Shown here: positions 44,210 through 56,250 of the stretch, in pieces | Position numbering within the stretch: the first letter of the stretch is position 1 | Layout: every line of letters begins with the position of its first letter | Assembly: GCA_018340805.1 (NCBI GenBank) | Contig: JACMZG010001863.1 | Coordinates: 22,043,049-22,107,048 of the forward strand | DNA from: Microvelia longipes | Lineage: Eukaryota; Arthropoda; Insecta; Hemiptera; Veliidae | Direction: 5' to 3' | DNA: 64,000 nucleotides | The notes under the pieces: model-generated | Seen by the model: the letters and a program-made list of their open reading frames with translations, nothing else | What the model was told of the DNA's origin: nothing | Database searches by the model: none | Made by a program: the position numbers and the translations under genes

Positions 44210-44565
44210 AGTTATATCAATTGATACCATCGAGTTTTGCAATAAAATGAATAGTTGACACAATATAATTGAGCGTGAGACACCTAGGAAATGTAACAAG
44301 CAAATAGCTTTGTTAAATCTGGGAACTGTACCATCATTTGACATTGATGATTATTGATGGCTCGACATAATGTCATGTCCTACTCTATTTCGTTACGTTA
44401 TCGGGGCGCTGACAGTGCCTGAACTCAACATTAAGTGAAGTATCTACAAGAGTCGAGCGATGCTCTCTTAATGTCATCATGCCCGACTAGTAAAACATGT
44501 ATAATTTGATACTACCGAATTATATTTCCTTACTGTCTCTCGCGCAATAATATTTTGTCTACTGG
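44210..44565. repeat. Solitary diverged copy of the 316 bp satellite element
   Basis: One + unit from TATATCAATTGATACCATCG, followed by a short inverted end (TTTCCTTACTGTCTCTCGCG, ending TTGTCTAC). The hammerhead segment is decayed: CTGATGA reads CCGATAA on minus and helix II is altered. Confidence 0.85.
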
Positions 44566-44917
44566 ATAGGACAACAGCAAACAGTTGAAGCTCTTTGATT
44601 TCAATTTTGATATTTATTTGATTTTGAAAGCTCTTTAATTTCATAATAAATACTAAGCTGTAAAACAAATTTGTTTAACGTCTGGAGGTCATAACTTTTT
44701 AATATTCGTTAAATTGTTAGTTAAAAGTTACGATGTATTTTTCGTTGCAAAAAGTGAGTTGAAGTAGTAACTATATTACTCTTATTTATTCAGTTATGTT
44801 TATAATTGCGTTGGTTCTACGCTGGCGATCATAACTTAAATTTAAGTGACCCTACAGTAATAAAGATTAATCTAAAATTACTCTGTTTAGTAAGATAACA
44901 AATTAGAGAATAATAAT
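44566..44917. other. Intergenic, unassigned
   Basis: AT-rich sequence between the solitary satellite copy and a SINE tail fragment. Nothing recognised. Confidence 0.35.
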
Positions 44918-45010
44918 AATAATAATGCCCGATAAGAGCCTTGTGGCCCATCAGGGATAAACCCTGCGGGAACGACCCGACGTGGTGATGACAACAGTTA
45001 CGCTTAATGT
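44918..45010 (-). mobile_element. SINE family S, tail fragment
   Basis: AATAATAATAATAATGCCCG, CCCATCAGGGATAAACCCTGC and GGGAACGACCCG match the family tail on minus; here the terminal tract is (ATT)n. The tRNA head is missing. Confidence 0.7.
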
Positions 45011-45448
45011 ATAATCTACTTATAAAATATAAATACTTTATTAGTATTTATACTAATAAAGTATTTTTATATTTAAGAATTAATTTATTTATACTTATAA
45101 AGTATAAAACTTAAACCAAGTCGGTGCAGACAACTTGCGGGAGCATTTATCAACTTGTAGAAGTCCAAAAATATCTGCCACATAAATGAACATTGTTTAT
45201 TTAAAAGTAAAAATAGGGCTTCATGGGTTATGCGCACAAAAATATACCGGCGGACTATTAATAAATATTAATATATGGTTAATTAAAACTTTGCAAAGTA
45301 GTCTTTAAATTATTAAAACCATTAAAGAAAATGGTCATGAAAGGATTAACAAAATACATGTCATACTTGGCAGCCGTGTTCTTATTAATTTCAATTCTTT
45401 TTAAAAGATGGGTAAGGCCCCTAATGACGAAAAAAACGTTTCGCGAAA

Positions 45449-45450
<2 letters not shown>
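45011..45450. other. Intergenic, unassigned
   Basis: AT-rich. Contains an inverted TATTAGTATTTATA/TATACTAATA stretch near 45040. Nothing else recognised. Confidence 0.35.
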
Positions 45451-45493
<43 letters not shown>

Positions 45494-45499
45494 TATAAT

Positions 45500-45689
45500 A
45501 ATGCCCGTTTTAGGGCCTTTCGGCCCTTCAGGGTATTCGCCCTGCAAGAATCATCTCGGGTGGGTCACATCTACTGTGCTCAAAATACAGCTAAAGTTGG
45601 CGAAATCTTTTTACATCAAATTCTATGGGTTGTGAACCCCGGACCTCCGGTGTCGAAGTCCAGTACTATACGACCGCAACTACGGGGGT

Positions 45690-45691
<2 letters not shown>
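45500..45691 (-). mobile_element. SINE family S between (TA)n tracts
   Basis: Full-length copy, 192 bases, with (TA)n at 45451-45500 and 45692-45755. Differs from the copy at 53106-53297 at about five positions. The B-box region is GGTCCGGGGTTCACAACCC on minus. Confidence 0.87.
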
Positions 45692-45735
<44 letters not shown>

Positions 45736-45755
45736 ATATATATATATATATATGT

Positions 45756-46260
45756 ATTTGTAGACACTTTCTTGTAAACACTGTATCTTTCGAACGGATT
45801 AATATTTTTTAACCAAACTTGGTACAAAAATCAACCTTTGGAAGGACACGAACCCTATTGAAAACTAGGTTTTTGTGACGTCATTAACCCGGTTTGCTGA
45901 GTCAGCGAAATTTTCAAAAAATCTGCAAAATTCAGGGTTAATATTTTTTGCCGCGAAAAACATCAATATTTATGTTTTTTAAGACGCTGAATCGAATGAA
46001 ACTAGTCCGAAGTCGATACGACCACTTTAAGTTACCAAAAAGTCGAAAAAACCACAAAAATTATAGAAAACCAAAATTACGGTCGTTAAAAATAAATTTC
46101 GAGTAGGGTGTCGTTTTCAATGTTTTTTGGGCCTCTGAGTTGAATGCCAGTGGTCCGGAGTCAATACGGCCACTCAAACTCAGGGTACCTGGGTTCACAT
46201 CCTGGAAGGGTCGATAAGTTTTTATCGTTTTTTTTTACTTAATATAAGTTTACAACTAGA
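45756..46260 (+). repeat. Diverged dispersed repeat
   Basis: Contains TTGTGACGTCATTAACC, GAGTCAGCGAAATTTTC and TCGAATGAAACTAGTCCGAAG, blocks shared loosely with the 5S-like family and with 12040-12130 and 41270-41350. No 5S segment here. Confidence 0.5.
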
Positions 46261-46262
46261 AA

Positions 46263-46407
46263 ATAATTCTGGCGCGGTGGTCTGCATGTCGGGCGAATTT
46301 CCTTCGGATGCGAAAACTCAAACCCAGAGTACCTGGGTTCAAATCCTAGTAGGGACAATAATTTTTTATCGTTTTTTTTACCTAATATAAGTTTAGAACT
46401 AGAAAAT
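46263..46407 (+). repeat. Direct repeat with tRNA-like B box
   Basis: AATTCTGGCGCGGTGGTCTGC and GGGTTCAAATCC with TTTTTATCGTTTTTTTTAC recur: one copy ends at about 46263 and the next at 46408. The head looks tRNA-derived, with a weak A box. Confidence 0.5.
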
Positions 46408-46939
46408 AATTCTGGCGCGGTGGTCCGCATGTCGGGCGAATTTCATTTAGAATGCGTTTTCCGTGCTAAACAACCCATTTCTTGCTTATGCAAGAACCAT
46501 GCCCATTGTGTGGTTCCGGTTCATTCTTTAGAACCTAAGCAGTTACTCAATTGTCAAGCACTGCTCGCAACTCATTTTGTCTGTATTTTTCAAAGGAAAT
46601 GCGCTAAAACCTTTCAAGATAACTGACTAAGCTTAAAGATATGTAACTAAGCTTTAAACTAGTGCAAATAATAGTGCGTACTTCTAATTTTAAAGGCATA
46701 GTTTTGTACTACCAACTGGATAATTATGCGCATTTCCTTTGGAAAATACAGACTAGAGTAAACTGCTTAAATTGAGTAAATTTAAAATTGATAAATTGAG
46801 TAACTGCTTAGGTTCTAAAGCATGAACCGGAACCACGCAATGGGCATGGTTCTTGCATAAGCAAGAAATGAGTTGTTTAGCACGGAAACACGCATTCTAA
46901 ATGAAATTCGCCCGAGATGCGGACCATCGCGCCAGAATT
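46408..46939. mobile_element. Foldback MITE with about 170-200 base inverted arms
   Basis: The left arm AATTCTGGCGCGGTGGTCCGC, then ATGTCGGGCGAATTTCATTT and GAATGCGTTTTCCGTGCTAA, is mirrored at the right end (CCCGAGATGCGGACCATCGC and GCCAGAATT). No coding capacity. Confidence 0.85.
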
Positions 46940-47924
46940 TTTTACTCTAGCCGGCCTGCGCAAATTGGATTGCAAAGTTTCGACCTCCACCCACCGGCTT
47001 TTTGGGTCCTCACACAGTCCGGTCGGACTGCGCATTCCAGTTTTCACTGGCCAACTGTAGGACTGCACAGTCTGTATCTTGTGTTTACACACGTTCCGGC
47101 AAGACTGAGCAAACTAGGGTTTGCGCAGGTAGGACGGAGTTAAACAGTTTATGTAGTCAAATAAGTTGGATATCTTATCTATTTTTACAAAATTTATTTT
47201 TTTTCAATAAAATATATTATGTCAGCTTAACTTTAACTCCATTACATTTTGACAATAAATGACAAATTTATTACAGAAATCTTGATTACAATAAACGAAT
47301 AATTTAGTATGACGTTATTGTAAGAGGGCCTTCTAAGCGCAAATGATCACTCTAAGCGGTTCATAACATTATCCGTGATTCTGATAACCGGCATTGACTG
47401 TATTTTCTAAAATAACGACCGATATAAAAATGATATTTGGTGAATCAATTTGTCACTATAATCAAGATTCGTATTATCATATCATTCGTATATCAAATTC
47501 ATATGAAATTTCAACTTGATAGGTAAATATTTACCATGTATTCAGATTCGGTTGAAGTTACAATTTAATTGCTTGTACCAACTCTGAACCGGCTTTCTCG
47601 ATTTAGAGGCCAAACAAAACACAGAGAAAGAAACCTTTTTCCCAATGAAAACTCCAACTTTTAATCATACCTCTTGTCATTTTAATTCAATTCCTGTTTT
47701 GAATTATAGTAAAACATAAAATTGTATGAAGTAGTCTCTATTTTTAAATATAGAGTGCCCATTGAGAATTACAAGCATTTCTGTCCACCCAATAGAATAC
47801 AAAATTTCGGGTAAATTACATAATAAATTCACCAAAAAAGGTAAGCAAACCCAAGAAACTAATAACTAATGTGTTTGTCACCCTAGGCTGGTCAGGGCCT
47901 AGGGAATTAACTTTATTATTAATT
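46940..47924. other. Intergenic, unassigned
   Basis: 46940-47140 is GC-richer (CAGTCCGGTCGGACTGCGCA is palindromic at about 47016-47035) and may belong to a further element. The rest is AT-rich with nothing recognised. Confidence 0.35.
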
Positions 47925-48505
47925 TTTTACGTTTCCTCATTTATACCGTAGGTATATAGGAAAAGTATTGTGTTTGCAAAAAAATCCGAAATGTCACTGG
48001 AATTATCCGTTTCAGAGCGTTTTTAAGGCCTCCTGAGTGGTTTTCGCAAAGTTGTCTGTCTGTATGTGTGTGTGTGTGTCTGTTATCATCGTAGCGCCCA
48101 GTCTACTTATGCTATAGAGTTAAAATTTTGTTAATGAGCTAGTCCGAAAATATTTTTTATGACGTCATTAACCCGCAATAAGGAGTCAGCAAACGAAAAA
48201 TCATAAAACGCGAAAAAATGATGAAGTTTAGCACGCATAACACTAACATATGTGCTAAGTTTCATCTCATTATCAGTATTTGTTCAATTTTTATCGAATG
48301 TCAATGCTGTATGGTGACCGCTGAAAATAAAACCAGTGAATTTACTATCTGAGTGCGAGCGAAGTGAGTCCGAAATTTGGAGTAAAAATTTGGCGAATTG
48401 TATATTCTGAGGACGAGCGAATTCCGAAGTAGGGAGGATGAGCGTAGCGAATCCAATGTGGAGGAAAAGTTCTGAGGTACCCCGTACCCGATTTTTAGGG
48501 GAATA
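47925..48505 (+). repeat. 5S-like dispersed repeat, reference copy lacking 5S box A
   Basis: Runs from TTTCCTCATTTATACCGTAG to TACCCCGTACCCGATTTTT. Order of blocks: CCGTTTCAGAGCG, GTCTGTCTGTATGTGTGTG, CATCGTAGC, TTATGACGTCATTAACC, AGTTTCATCTCATTATCAG, TATGGTGACCGCTGAAAATA, GCGAGCGAAGTGAGTCCGAA, GTACCCCGTACCCG. Box A of the 5S segment is deleted. Confidence 0.75.
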
Positions 48506-51500
48506 TATTTAAGCGATTTTATAATATAATAAAAAAGAGATTTTTTTATTTAATTAAGGACTACTAAAAGGACTCCGACAATTTAGAGCCTTATTTAACC
48601 TTTAAAGAATAATATATTAATTTAATTTTTTATTATTTAATAATATTAAATATTATTTTATCTTACTGTTTAATATTTTTTCTAATGCTAATTCTATTAA
48701 AGTTACTTATTTGGTTAATATTTCTCATACTTTAATTTAATAAAATTTTCTTATTTTTACAACAAATAAAAATTTATTGTTTTATCTATTTTAGCCATAA
48801 TTATAGTTATTTATCCTTATACATCTATTATTATAATGTATAATAATTAATAATCAGTATTCCTTTACTTACTTCATAATTTATGAATTTATCAGTATGA
48901 TATTTGTTTCTATATTATGATTTCTCCGGAACGGGCATAATGGACCCACATAAAAGGTCTAAGTAAGTCCCTTGAAAATAATTTCCACCGCTTGAGAAAA
49001 AAGTAATAATAGTGTGGAAAAATAATAAAAAATAATTCTCTATTTTAAAGATTAAAACAATTATAAACAATTAAGGTTAAAAGTGTAATAAAAAACATAT
49101 AAATACTTACGAAGTAACTTATTACGTCGATATGATATAATCCTTAAATTATAAAGTTCTATTGATGAGTTAGAGTTTACAACTGATCAAGTCGAGACAG
49201 TAAAGCAATGTTTATTTTGATATTTCTTGCCAGGGTGAGTCTAAGAAATGTTGTTAGTGGTAGTGGAAGGGGAATTACAGGGTAGTAGGGTAGCAGGTAC
49301 TTTCACTTCTCCCTTCCCAACTAGGACCTTTATACTTGCCAACTTGGGGGGAGGGGAAGGTTACGTACAGTCATAATACTTAAACTTAACAAAAGGAATT
49401 AAATTCTGGGTTCTCATCGTTTATTCACTAAATTTTTAATTCAGTAGGTTAAGATAATTATATCTGTTCCTAATATTTCTAATTTATATTAATCGCGAAT
49501 ATTTTGCTTAGATTGAAGAAGATAAGTGGTTGTCCAATGATCCAATACCATTTTCTAGTATTTTTAAAGCTTTTCAGCCTATTAGATATGCCCATTATCC
49601 CTAATACTAAAATAGTTTTCTTTAAGGAGGGGGGGGGCATAAAAAAGAGGTAAAAAGTAAAAGCTAATGCAATAGGAGAGCAAATAATAAGATGATAATA
49701 TAAAAGCTAACCCTGTTAAATTGTATATAAGGGTTGTCCTTTCCTTTCAAGACAAGGAAACAGTAGAACTATCCTACTTTCAACATAACTGATGAAAAAT
49801 TACTTGGACCTCTGATACGTACAAAAACACTGTTCCTATAATAACCACAAAGATGGTAGTTTAACACTTGTTAAAAAAAAGCTACATGTACACATGCACA
49901 ACAAGTTTAGTCTTCCAATGTCCTTGAAAAATGGGAATGGGCGTATCATACCTTTTCTATGTAAAAAACTGTCGTCAACCTCCATCGCTACTTAGACCCG
50001 TGACAAATAGAGGCTAGGGGGCTTCGCTACTCATCTGGCGAAGTAGTTTTCAGCGAAAGTCCATTAAAGGTGTGTGAAATTGCCTCCTCTTGGATTGGTT
50101 TCTCCCCCCAAGTTTTGTCTGCTGTCAGGCCTACCCCTACTCCCTGGGATACTGATAACTATATGATGAAATTATATTGGTGTTAAGCGAGTTAGACAAT
50201 AAAATGAAAAACACAAATTTTATAGGCTTCTTAGATACTTATAAACTCAATGTGGGGCAGTGATGTCCTATGCCGATCTATATTTTAAACAGTGGCGGGA
50301 CCTTCTTATGCTTCCTCTGTGTAGTCTACGTCCTACGTTAAGACCTTCATTGTAGCTTACACTTAACGAAGACAAATGGTCTGTGTGAACATGGCCTAAA
50401 TTTTTATTTCTCAGACAGCTAGTGGTCTTTAAGGGAAGACATTCCCTTAAAGACAAAGTTTTAAAAACTTGCTGCTGGCAGTCCAGATTTAAGAATGATC
50501 GTGAAATCTTTTAGGGGCGTTTACCTTCTATCTATAATATAGTTGGGTTAATTATTATTCTTTCTCCTTCTAGAAAGTATTGGATAATCTGGGCGTCAAT
50601 AGTGGACGCTCCTTACTTATAATGGTATGTTAATGCTGCTTTTTTATTTTAACTATTCTTGTTAACTTAAAAGAGCATACACCTAATAATGACACTATTC
50701 AAATTTTCAAACATAATAAATAACATAAAAACGTATCATATTGAAATTAAATAGTTTTAGTAGAAAAACGCATTTAGGAAAATGTACATTAAAAAGAAAT
50801 ATAAAATGAGCAAATGACCTACAAACAATACAAGTGCATTAAAAAAGTCATAAGATTCTCAGAGTAAGATTAGTTTGAAAACGTTTCGTAGTAGTCAAGT
50901 CAAGGTATTGCAGTGTTAATATGTCTGTTAGATAAATCACTAGACTAACAACCTTTGTTTAAATTCTTTCCCTGGAATAGCCTTGTAAGATAAGATTGAT
51001 AAGACTGTCTCCTCTAACTTGGCTGTTAACCTCCACGACGACAAAGTTTTTAGAAAATGAAGAATCTCCATTGTTTTTCCAGCTCGATGAACCTCTCATG
51101 ATTTTCTTTCTTTCCCTTAAGTATCATATCATAGATAATGAAACCTGATGATTATTTCTTAATTAGCCGTAAATTTCTTGTTTCTTAATGCTTCCATTTC
51201 TTGTTTTAAGAATTTTAAACAATAATTAATAAAATATAGATTTTTATGATTATCAAAAATGTAATGCAACAATGGATAGAAGGTATGATAGTATGCTCAC
51301 CCATGACGCAGAGAAAAGCCGTGTGATGACTGATAACTAAGTTTTACATTCAATGACACATGAGCGTGAAAATCAGAAGATGGATATAAAAAAAAATTGT
51401 TTTAATTATGCCCTGTGCATCGATCTAGTGCTAGTATTACAAATTACACCTTATTAATTTAGGCTTGGGGAATGTTCATTTTCTTGCATTATATAACTGC

Positions 51501-53020
51501 TTTGAGCCATCACAATTGCATTGTAAAAAATATTTTAAATGGTTTAATTGAGGAATAAGCAAACTTCAAAGCCCCGCGGACCCCCATTGTAGATAAATGG
51601 TGCTTGACAGACCCCTGTCCTTTTTGTTACACCCCCCCCCCTCCCCCCAAGTAATCAATTCAATTTCTAGTATTCGTCACTCAACTTTCAGGTTTAAATA
51701 ATATAAATTTAGACTTGTGAAGCAGCTCTATACTTTACAATACAAAAGAGCATGGAAAATGATAGTACTTTTTATGATGGTCTGGATTCGATATTATGGG
51801 GTACTCCCACTAATAGAAAAAAAGCCTCGTCAGAAAATAATAACATTTTTAATTTCGATTATAATAAGTATTTATTTTTTATTTTTTGATTAATCATCAA
51901 GTTCGTTATTTAATTTTGTTTTAACTTCATTATTTTGACTTGTTTATGTTTTGACTTAGTGACGTTACAGACTTCTATTTTTATCACAAAAAATTATATT
52001 TTCCTCTCTATCTCGGTCATATGTTTTATGAAAAGCGCTCCAAATTTGGTAAAGGTCATATTGAAGCCGTATAATAAGTCTAGTATTGATAGATTTTTTG
52101 AATCGTAAAAAGTGCATTTTTAAGCATGATATCAAAACACGGACGCTAGACACATCAGTATAATTTTTTAAGCGTGAAACCATACTTTTTGAGCCCTTTT
52201 TTCAACTAACTAAATTTTAGTAAAGGTAGCTGCAAACTTTTACCTCTGCCTACCTCAGCATATTAAAGCTGTTGTACAGGAATCACAACCTTAAAATGCA
52301 ATTAATTAATAATTATGAAAGATACCCTATACCATTTTCCACTATTTGCGACTCGATAAAATCATGAATATGTTTCTATTGGCATAATAATTTAGCCCAT
52401 AATACACCCTATAAGTTCTTAATGACCCAACAAATGCCTTCAAATCATCATAAACGCTTGAAACTTTAAGCTGTAGGAAACTTCATACGGGGAAAATTTG
52501 AATTTTTTTCCATAAATTATTAATCAAGATAAATCATGAACTGTCAAATTATTAAGTTGGAGCTTACTTTTAAATGTATTGAACTTCTAATCAATGTTTT
52601 TATTTTGTTGAACTCATTTAAAGGTTCATTATTTTCTTTCTATTGCTTTATTGATTCATTGAAGCCCCATTTATTTAAAATTTGACACAAGAAGTTTGTA
52701 TAAAAATACACAAGGTTTAGGATTGCACGAATATATCGGTAGGAACATAATACTTTACATATCTTATAAATAATTATAAGACAATCTTCAACCTTTTACA
52801 TCTTTATAAGTTTTTTTCTTGAAAATAAATTATAAAGATTCACTGCGAGTTCAAGGATTTTTTATTTTTAATAGGAGAAAAAGATAAAGTATATCTAGTT
52901 TAAATTATTTAAGACGGATTTAAAGTTTTAATGAAAAATTATAAGAACATTTTTAGGATAATGCTTTCAATATCCTATGACTAGAATATTTAAACAACCA
53001 TGATTCACCCTTTTATCGTC

Positions 53021-53026
<6 letters not shown>
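48506..53026. other. Intergenic, unassigned
   Basis: 4.5 kb of AT-rich sequence with G- or C-runs near 49625, 50105 and 51640. No exon, transposase or clear repeat was recognised. 49970-50460 is GC-richer and could be a decayed element. Confidence 0.35.

Positions 53027-53105
<79 letters not shown>
53027..53105. repeat. (TA)n microsatellite, left of SINE
   Basis: TA tract ending at the first base of the SINE at 53106. Confidence 0.95.
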
Positions 53106-53107
<2 letters not shown>

Positions 53108-53294
53108 ACCCCCGTAATTGCGGTCGTATAGTACTGGACTTTGGCACCGGAGGTCCGGGGTTCACAACCCATAGAATTTGATGTAAAAAGATTTCGCCAA
53201 CTTTAGCTGTATTTTGAGCATAGTAGATGTGACCCACCCGAGGTGATTCTTGCAGGGCGAATACCCTGAAGGGCCGAAAGGCCCTAAAACGGGC

Positions 53295-53297
<3 letters not shown>
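53106..53297 (+). mobile_element. SINE family S between (TA)n tracts, + strand copy
   Basis: tRNA-like head CTACCCCCGTAATTGCGG, B-box region GGTCCGGGGTTCACAACCC, body CGCCAACTTTAGCTG, tail AGGGCCGAAAGGCCCT then AAAACGGGCATT and (TA)n to 53382. Near-identical to the minus copy at 45500-45691. Confidence 0.88.
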
Positions 53298-53337
<40 letters not shown>

Positions 53338-53338
53338 T

Positions 53339-53381
<43 letters not shown>

Positions 53382-53587
53382 ACTTATGAATAAAATCAAT
53401 TCAATATTTTTTTATTTATTTTTGGTTTATTTGTTTATTTACATTTAGTAATAAGCTAATTTAGTCTAATTTACAGTATTTATCAAACCGTGGCCTGATT
53501 TAAAAAAAAACATTAATAAGTGTAACAAATTTATATTTGTAAGTTAACAATAAGGTAATTAAAATCTTGGGCTTAATCACATATAGT

Positions 53588-53850
53588 AAAAAAAAATCGG
53601 GTACAGGGTACCTTGGAATTTTTTATCAACACATCGGAGTCATCCTCCTACAATGGACTCACTTGCCTCGTCCTTACAATATACAAATTGCTACATTTTA
53701 CTGTATCACGTCTTCAGACTTGCTTCGCTCGTCTACAGATAGTAAATACAGTCTTTTACTCCCTGAGAGGTCACCCACAATCCATTCAGGTGCTGACTTC
53801 TCTTATTGATGCCTTCTATGATCCAACAAAAACCTACGTAGATACTTAAC
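53588..53850 (-). repeat. 5S-like dispersed repeat, copy 9 (3' half)
   Basis: AAAAAATCGGGTACAGGGTAC on +, ACTTGCTTCGCTCGTC (family hairpin), GAGGTCACCCACAATCC and CTATGATCCAACAAAAACC in family order on minus. Confidence 0.7.
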
Positions 53851-53864
53851 ATATTGATAAAAAA

Positions 53865-53868
<4 letters not shown>

Positions 53869-53961
<93 letters not shown>

Positions 53962-54163
53962 CAATATTTAAATATTACTACTAATATTTAAATATATTAT
54001 ATTACTACTAAAACTACAAATAATTTAAATATTTTAAAACTCTTTGAAGTTTAACCAAATACTAATGATTTATTATTTTTAAAATGAAAATTTTTAAAAT
54101 TTTAAAATTTTAATGTCAAATAAAAAAAGAATTAAAAATATATTTCTGTTCGTGTCCCTACAT

Positions 54164-54217
<54 letters not shown>

Positions 54218-54234
54218 ATATATATATGTGTGTG

Positions 54235-54281
<47 letters not shown>
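53869..54281. repeat. TA and GT microsatellite cluster
   Basis: (TA)n at 53869-53960 and 54160-54226, then (GT)n at 54227-54281. Frames of Tyr-Ile or His-Thr across these are artefacts. Confidence 0.95.
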
Positions 54282-54283
<2 letters not shown>

Positions 54284-54299
54284 ATCATGTCATGTATGT

Positions 54300-55120
54300 C
54301 GATGACAAAATTGAGAATAGCAGCGTTAAAACATGGTACTGGGTAAATTAAAACTTTATCCTCAAAATTTCGGACTCGCTTCGGTCGTTTTTAGAGCAGA
54401 GGCGAAGTATGACGTCTTGGTGGGGCTGACAAATATAAATACACTCTCTATTTAACAATCTAATTAATTTCTTCTGATAGGTAATAACCCTTAGAAATTC
54501 CGATTCGGGCCCGACTTTGGTGTGATTTTAAGTTTTGCTTTTAAGTTGGGGTTAAACTGTCGAACCGAAGGGAAACAATATTCCTTTCATATTTCGTAAA
54601 ATATTTGTGGTAGAGATAGATATATAAGCTTTGTTGTATTGACAAATATCTATCTTATAGAACGACATAATTGTGGAAAAATATATCAGTCCTATCAAAT
54701 AATTTTTTGTGTGAAACTAAAGTCTCTCTCAACATTTTGCAAAATGAAACTACCTCTTTTCTCAACTGGATCTAACTGGCGCTGCAAGATTTTGCTACTA
54801 CCTCTGTTTGGAACGGAGGTTATTGTTTTTAAAGTCAAACCTTTTGTTATTTTATTCATCCAAACCTGGAGATTCGATTAGATTGTATTATCATTGCTTG
54901 CAAGGATAAGAAAAAAATATACCCTAAAAAATTGTCCAAAATTGTGTAGAGATTGGCTGTGAACCAATCACTAATTTAAGTGACGGTTGACAGCTATAAA
55001 CAAAGCCTTATCTCTTCTATAAGAATAAACCAATCTTCCACTAATGCAACTAAATTCTTTTTTAATTATTCCAGGTTATTCGAATCCTCAGGCAATTCAT
55101 CTTCAATGTAATCCTCTAGG
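54300..55120. other. Intergenic, unassigned
   Basis: No coding or repeat signal beyond a piece of CGGACTCGCTTCGGTCG near 54370 that recalls the 5S-like family. Confidence 0.35.
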
Positions 55121-55127
55121 TCATATT

Positions 55128-55343
55128 TATCCATTATATAATGGATAAAATATTTATCCATTATATATTGGATAAAATATTTACTCCATATATATAATGG
55201 ATAAAAATATTTTATCCCTTTATATAATGGATAAAAAATATTTATCCATTATATAATGGATAAAATATTTATCCATTATATAATGGATAAAATATTTATC
55301 CATTATATAATGGATAAAATATTTATCCATTATGTAATGAATA
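55128..55343. repeat. Tandem palindromes, period about 29 bases
   Basis: About seven copies of ATCCATTATATAATGGAT joined by AAAATATTT. Each unit is a perfect or near-perfect palindrome, so the array can form a series of cruciforms or hairpins. Repeated Met-Asp-Lys-Ile-Phe-Ile-His in one frame is an artefact. Confidence 0.9.
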
Positions 55344-55419
55344 AATATAAAAAGGACCGAACCATAGCCTGCTCCCAACTCAATTTCATTATTAATCGAC
55401 GTTGTTGCCCCAAACAGTC

Positions 55420-56250
55420 GAGGGAAGGGGGCGCAACCCTAGGGTTATTGCAGCCACCGCTTCAGAATATCATGGTAGTCAAAATAGTAAGTGGAATAAT
55501 TGGTTGGCGTCAGAATGGACAGTTAGTCCAAGCTTTTGGGCGTAAAACATTGTTCTTGCTATGCTAAAGCTCAAAATGGAATGTTAGCCCAAGGTCTGGG
55601 CGTAAAAACATTGATCTTGCTATGCTCAAGCTTAAAATGGAATGTTAGCCCAAGGTCTGGGCGTAAAAACATTGTTCTTGCTCATGCTCAACCTCAAAAA
55701 TGTGGAAATGTTAGCCCAAGGTCGTTCTAGGGCGAATACATTGTTCTGCTATGCTCAGCTCAAAATGGGATGTTTAGCCCAAGGTCTAGGGCCGGTAAAA
55801 CATTGTCTTGCTAGGGGGGTCGCAACCCAGGGTTATTGCAGCCTCACCGCTTCAGGAAGTATCATGGTAGGCAAAATAGGTAGTCGGAATAATTTGGTTT
55901 GGCGTCAGAGATGGGACAGTTAGTCCAAGGGGCTTGGGCGTAATAACATGTGTTCTTTTGCTCATGCCCAAGCTTAAAAAGGAATGATTAGCCCAGGTCT
56001 AGGGCGTAAAAACATTGTTCTTGCTATGCTTAAGCTCAAAATGAAATGTTAGCCAAGGTCTGGCGTAAAAAACATTGATCTTCTATACTCAAGCTCAAAA
56101 TGGAATGTTTAGCCCAAGATTGTAGGCGTCCACTCGTAACCCAACTTTGTTTTTGCTCATTGGCTCAAGTTCCAGAATGGAAGTTAGCACGTGTATAAGG
56201 GTAATAAGGTTTGCTTCTTGCTATTCTCAGCTTCTAGAATGGAAACAGTT
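55420..56250 (+). repeat. Degenerate tandem array, period about 60 bases
   Basis: About 10-12 units with CAAGGTCTGGGCGTAAAAAC, ATTGTTCTTGCTATGCTCAAG and CTCAAAATGGAATGTTAGCC. A longer block starting GTCGCAACCC-AGGGTTATTG occurs at 55428 and 55818. Many one-base gains and losses distinguish copies. Confidence 0.85.

Noticed and set aside
50268..50456. Minus-strand 62-codon frame rich in Arg
   Set aside because: No splice sites, homology or composition signal supports it; the region is probably a decayed element.
55256..55923. Protein frames with repeated MLAQGLGVKT
   Set aside because: They come from the 60-base tandem array; the frame breaks at most copies.
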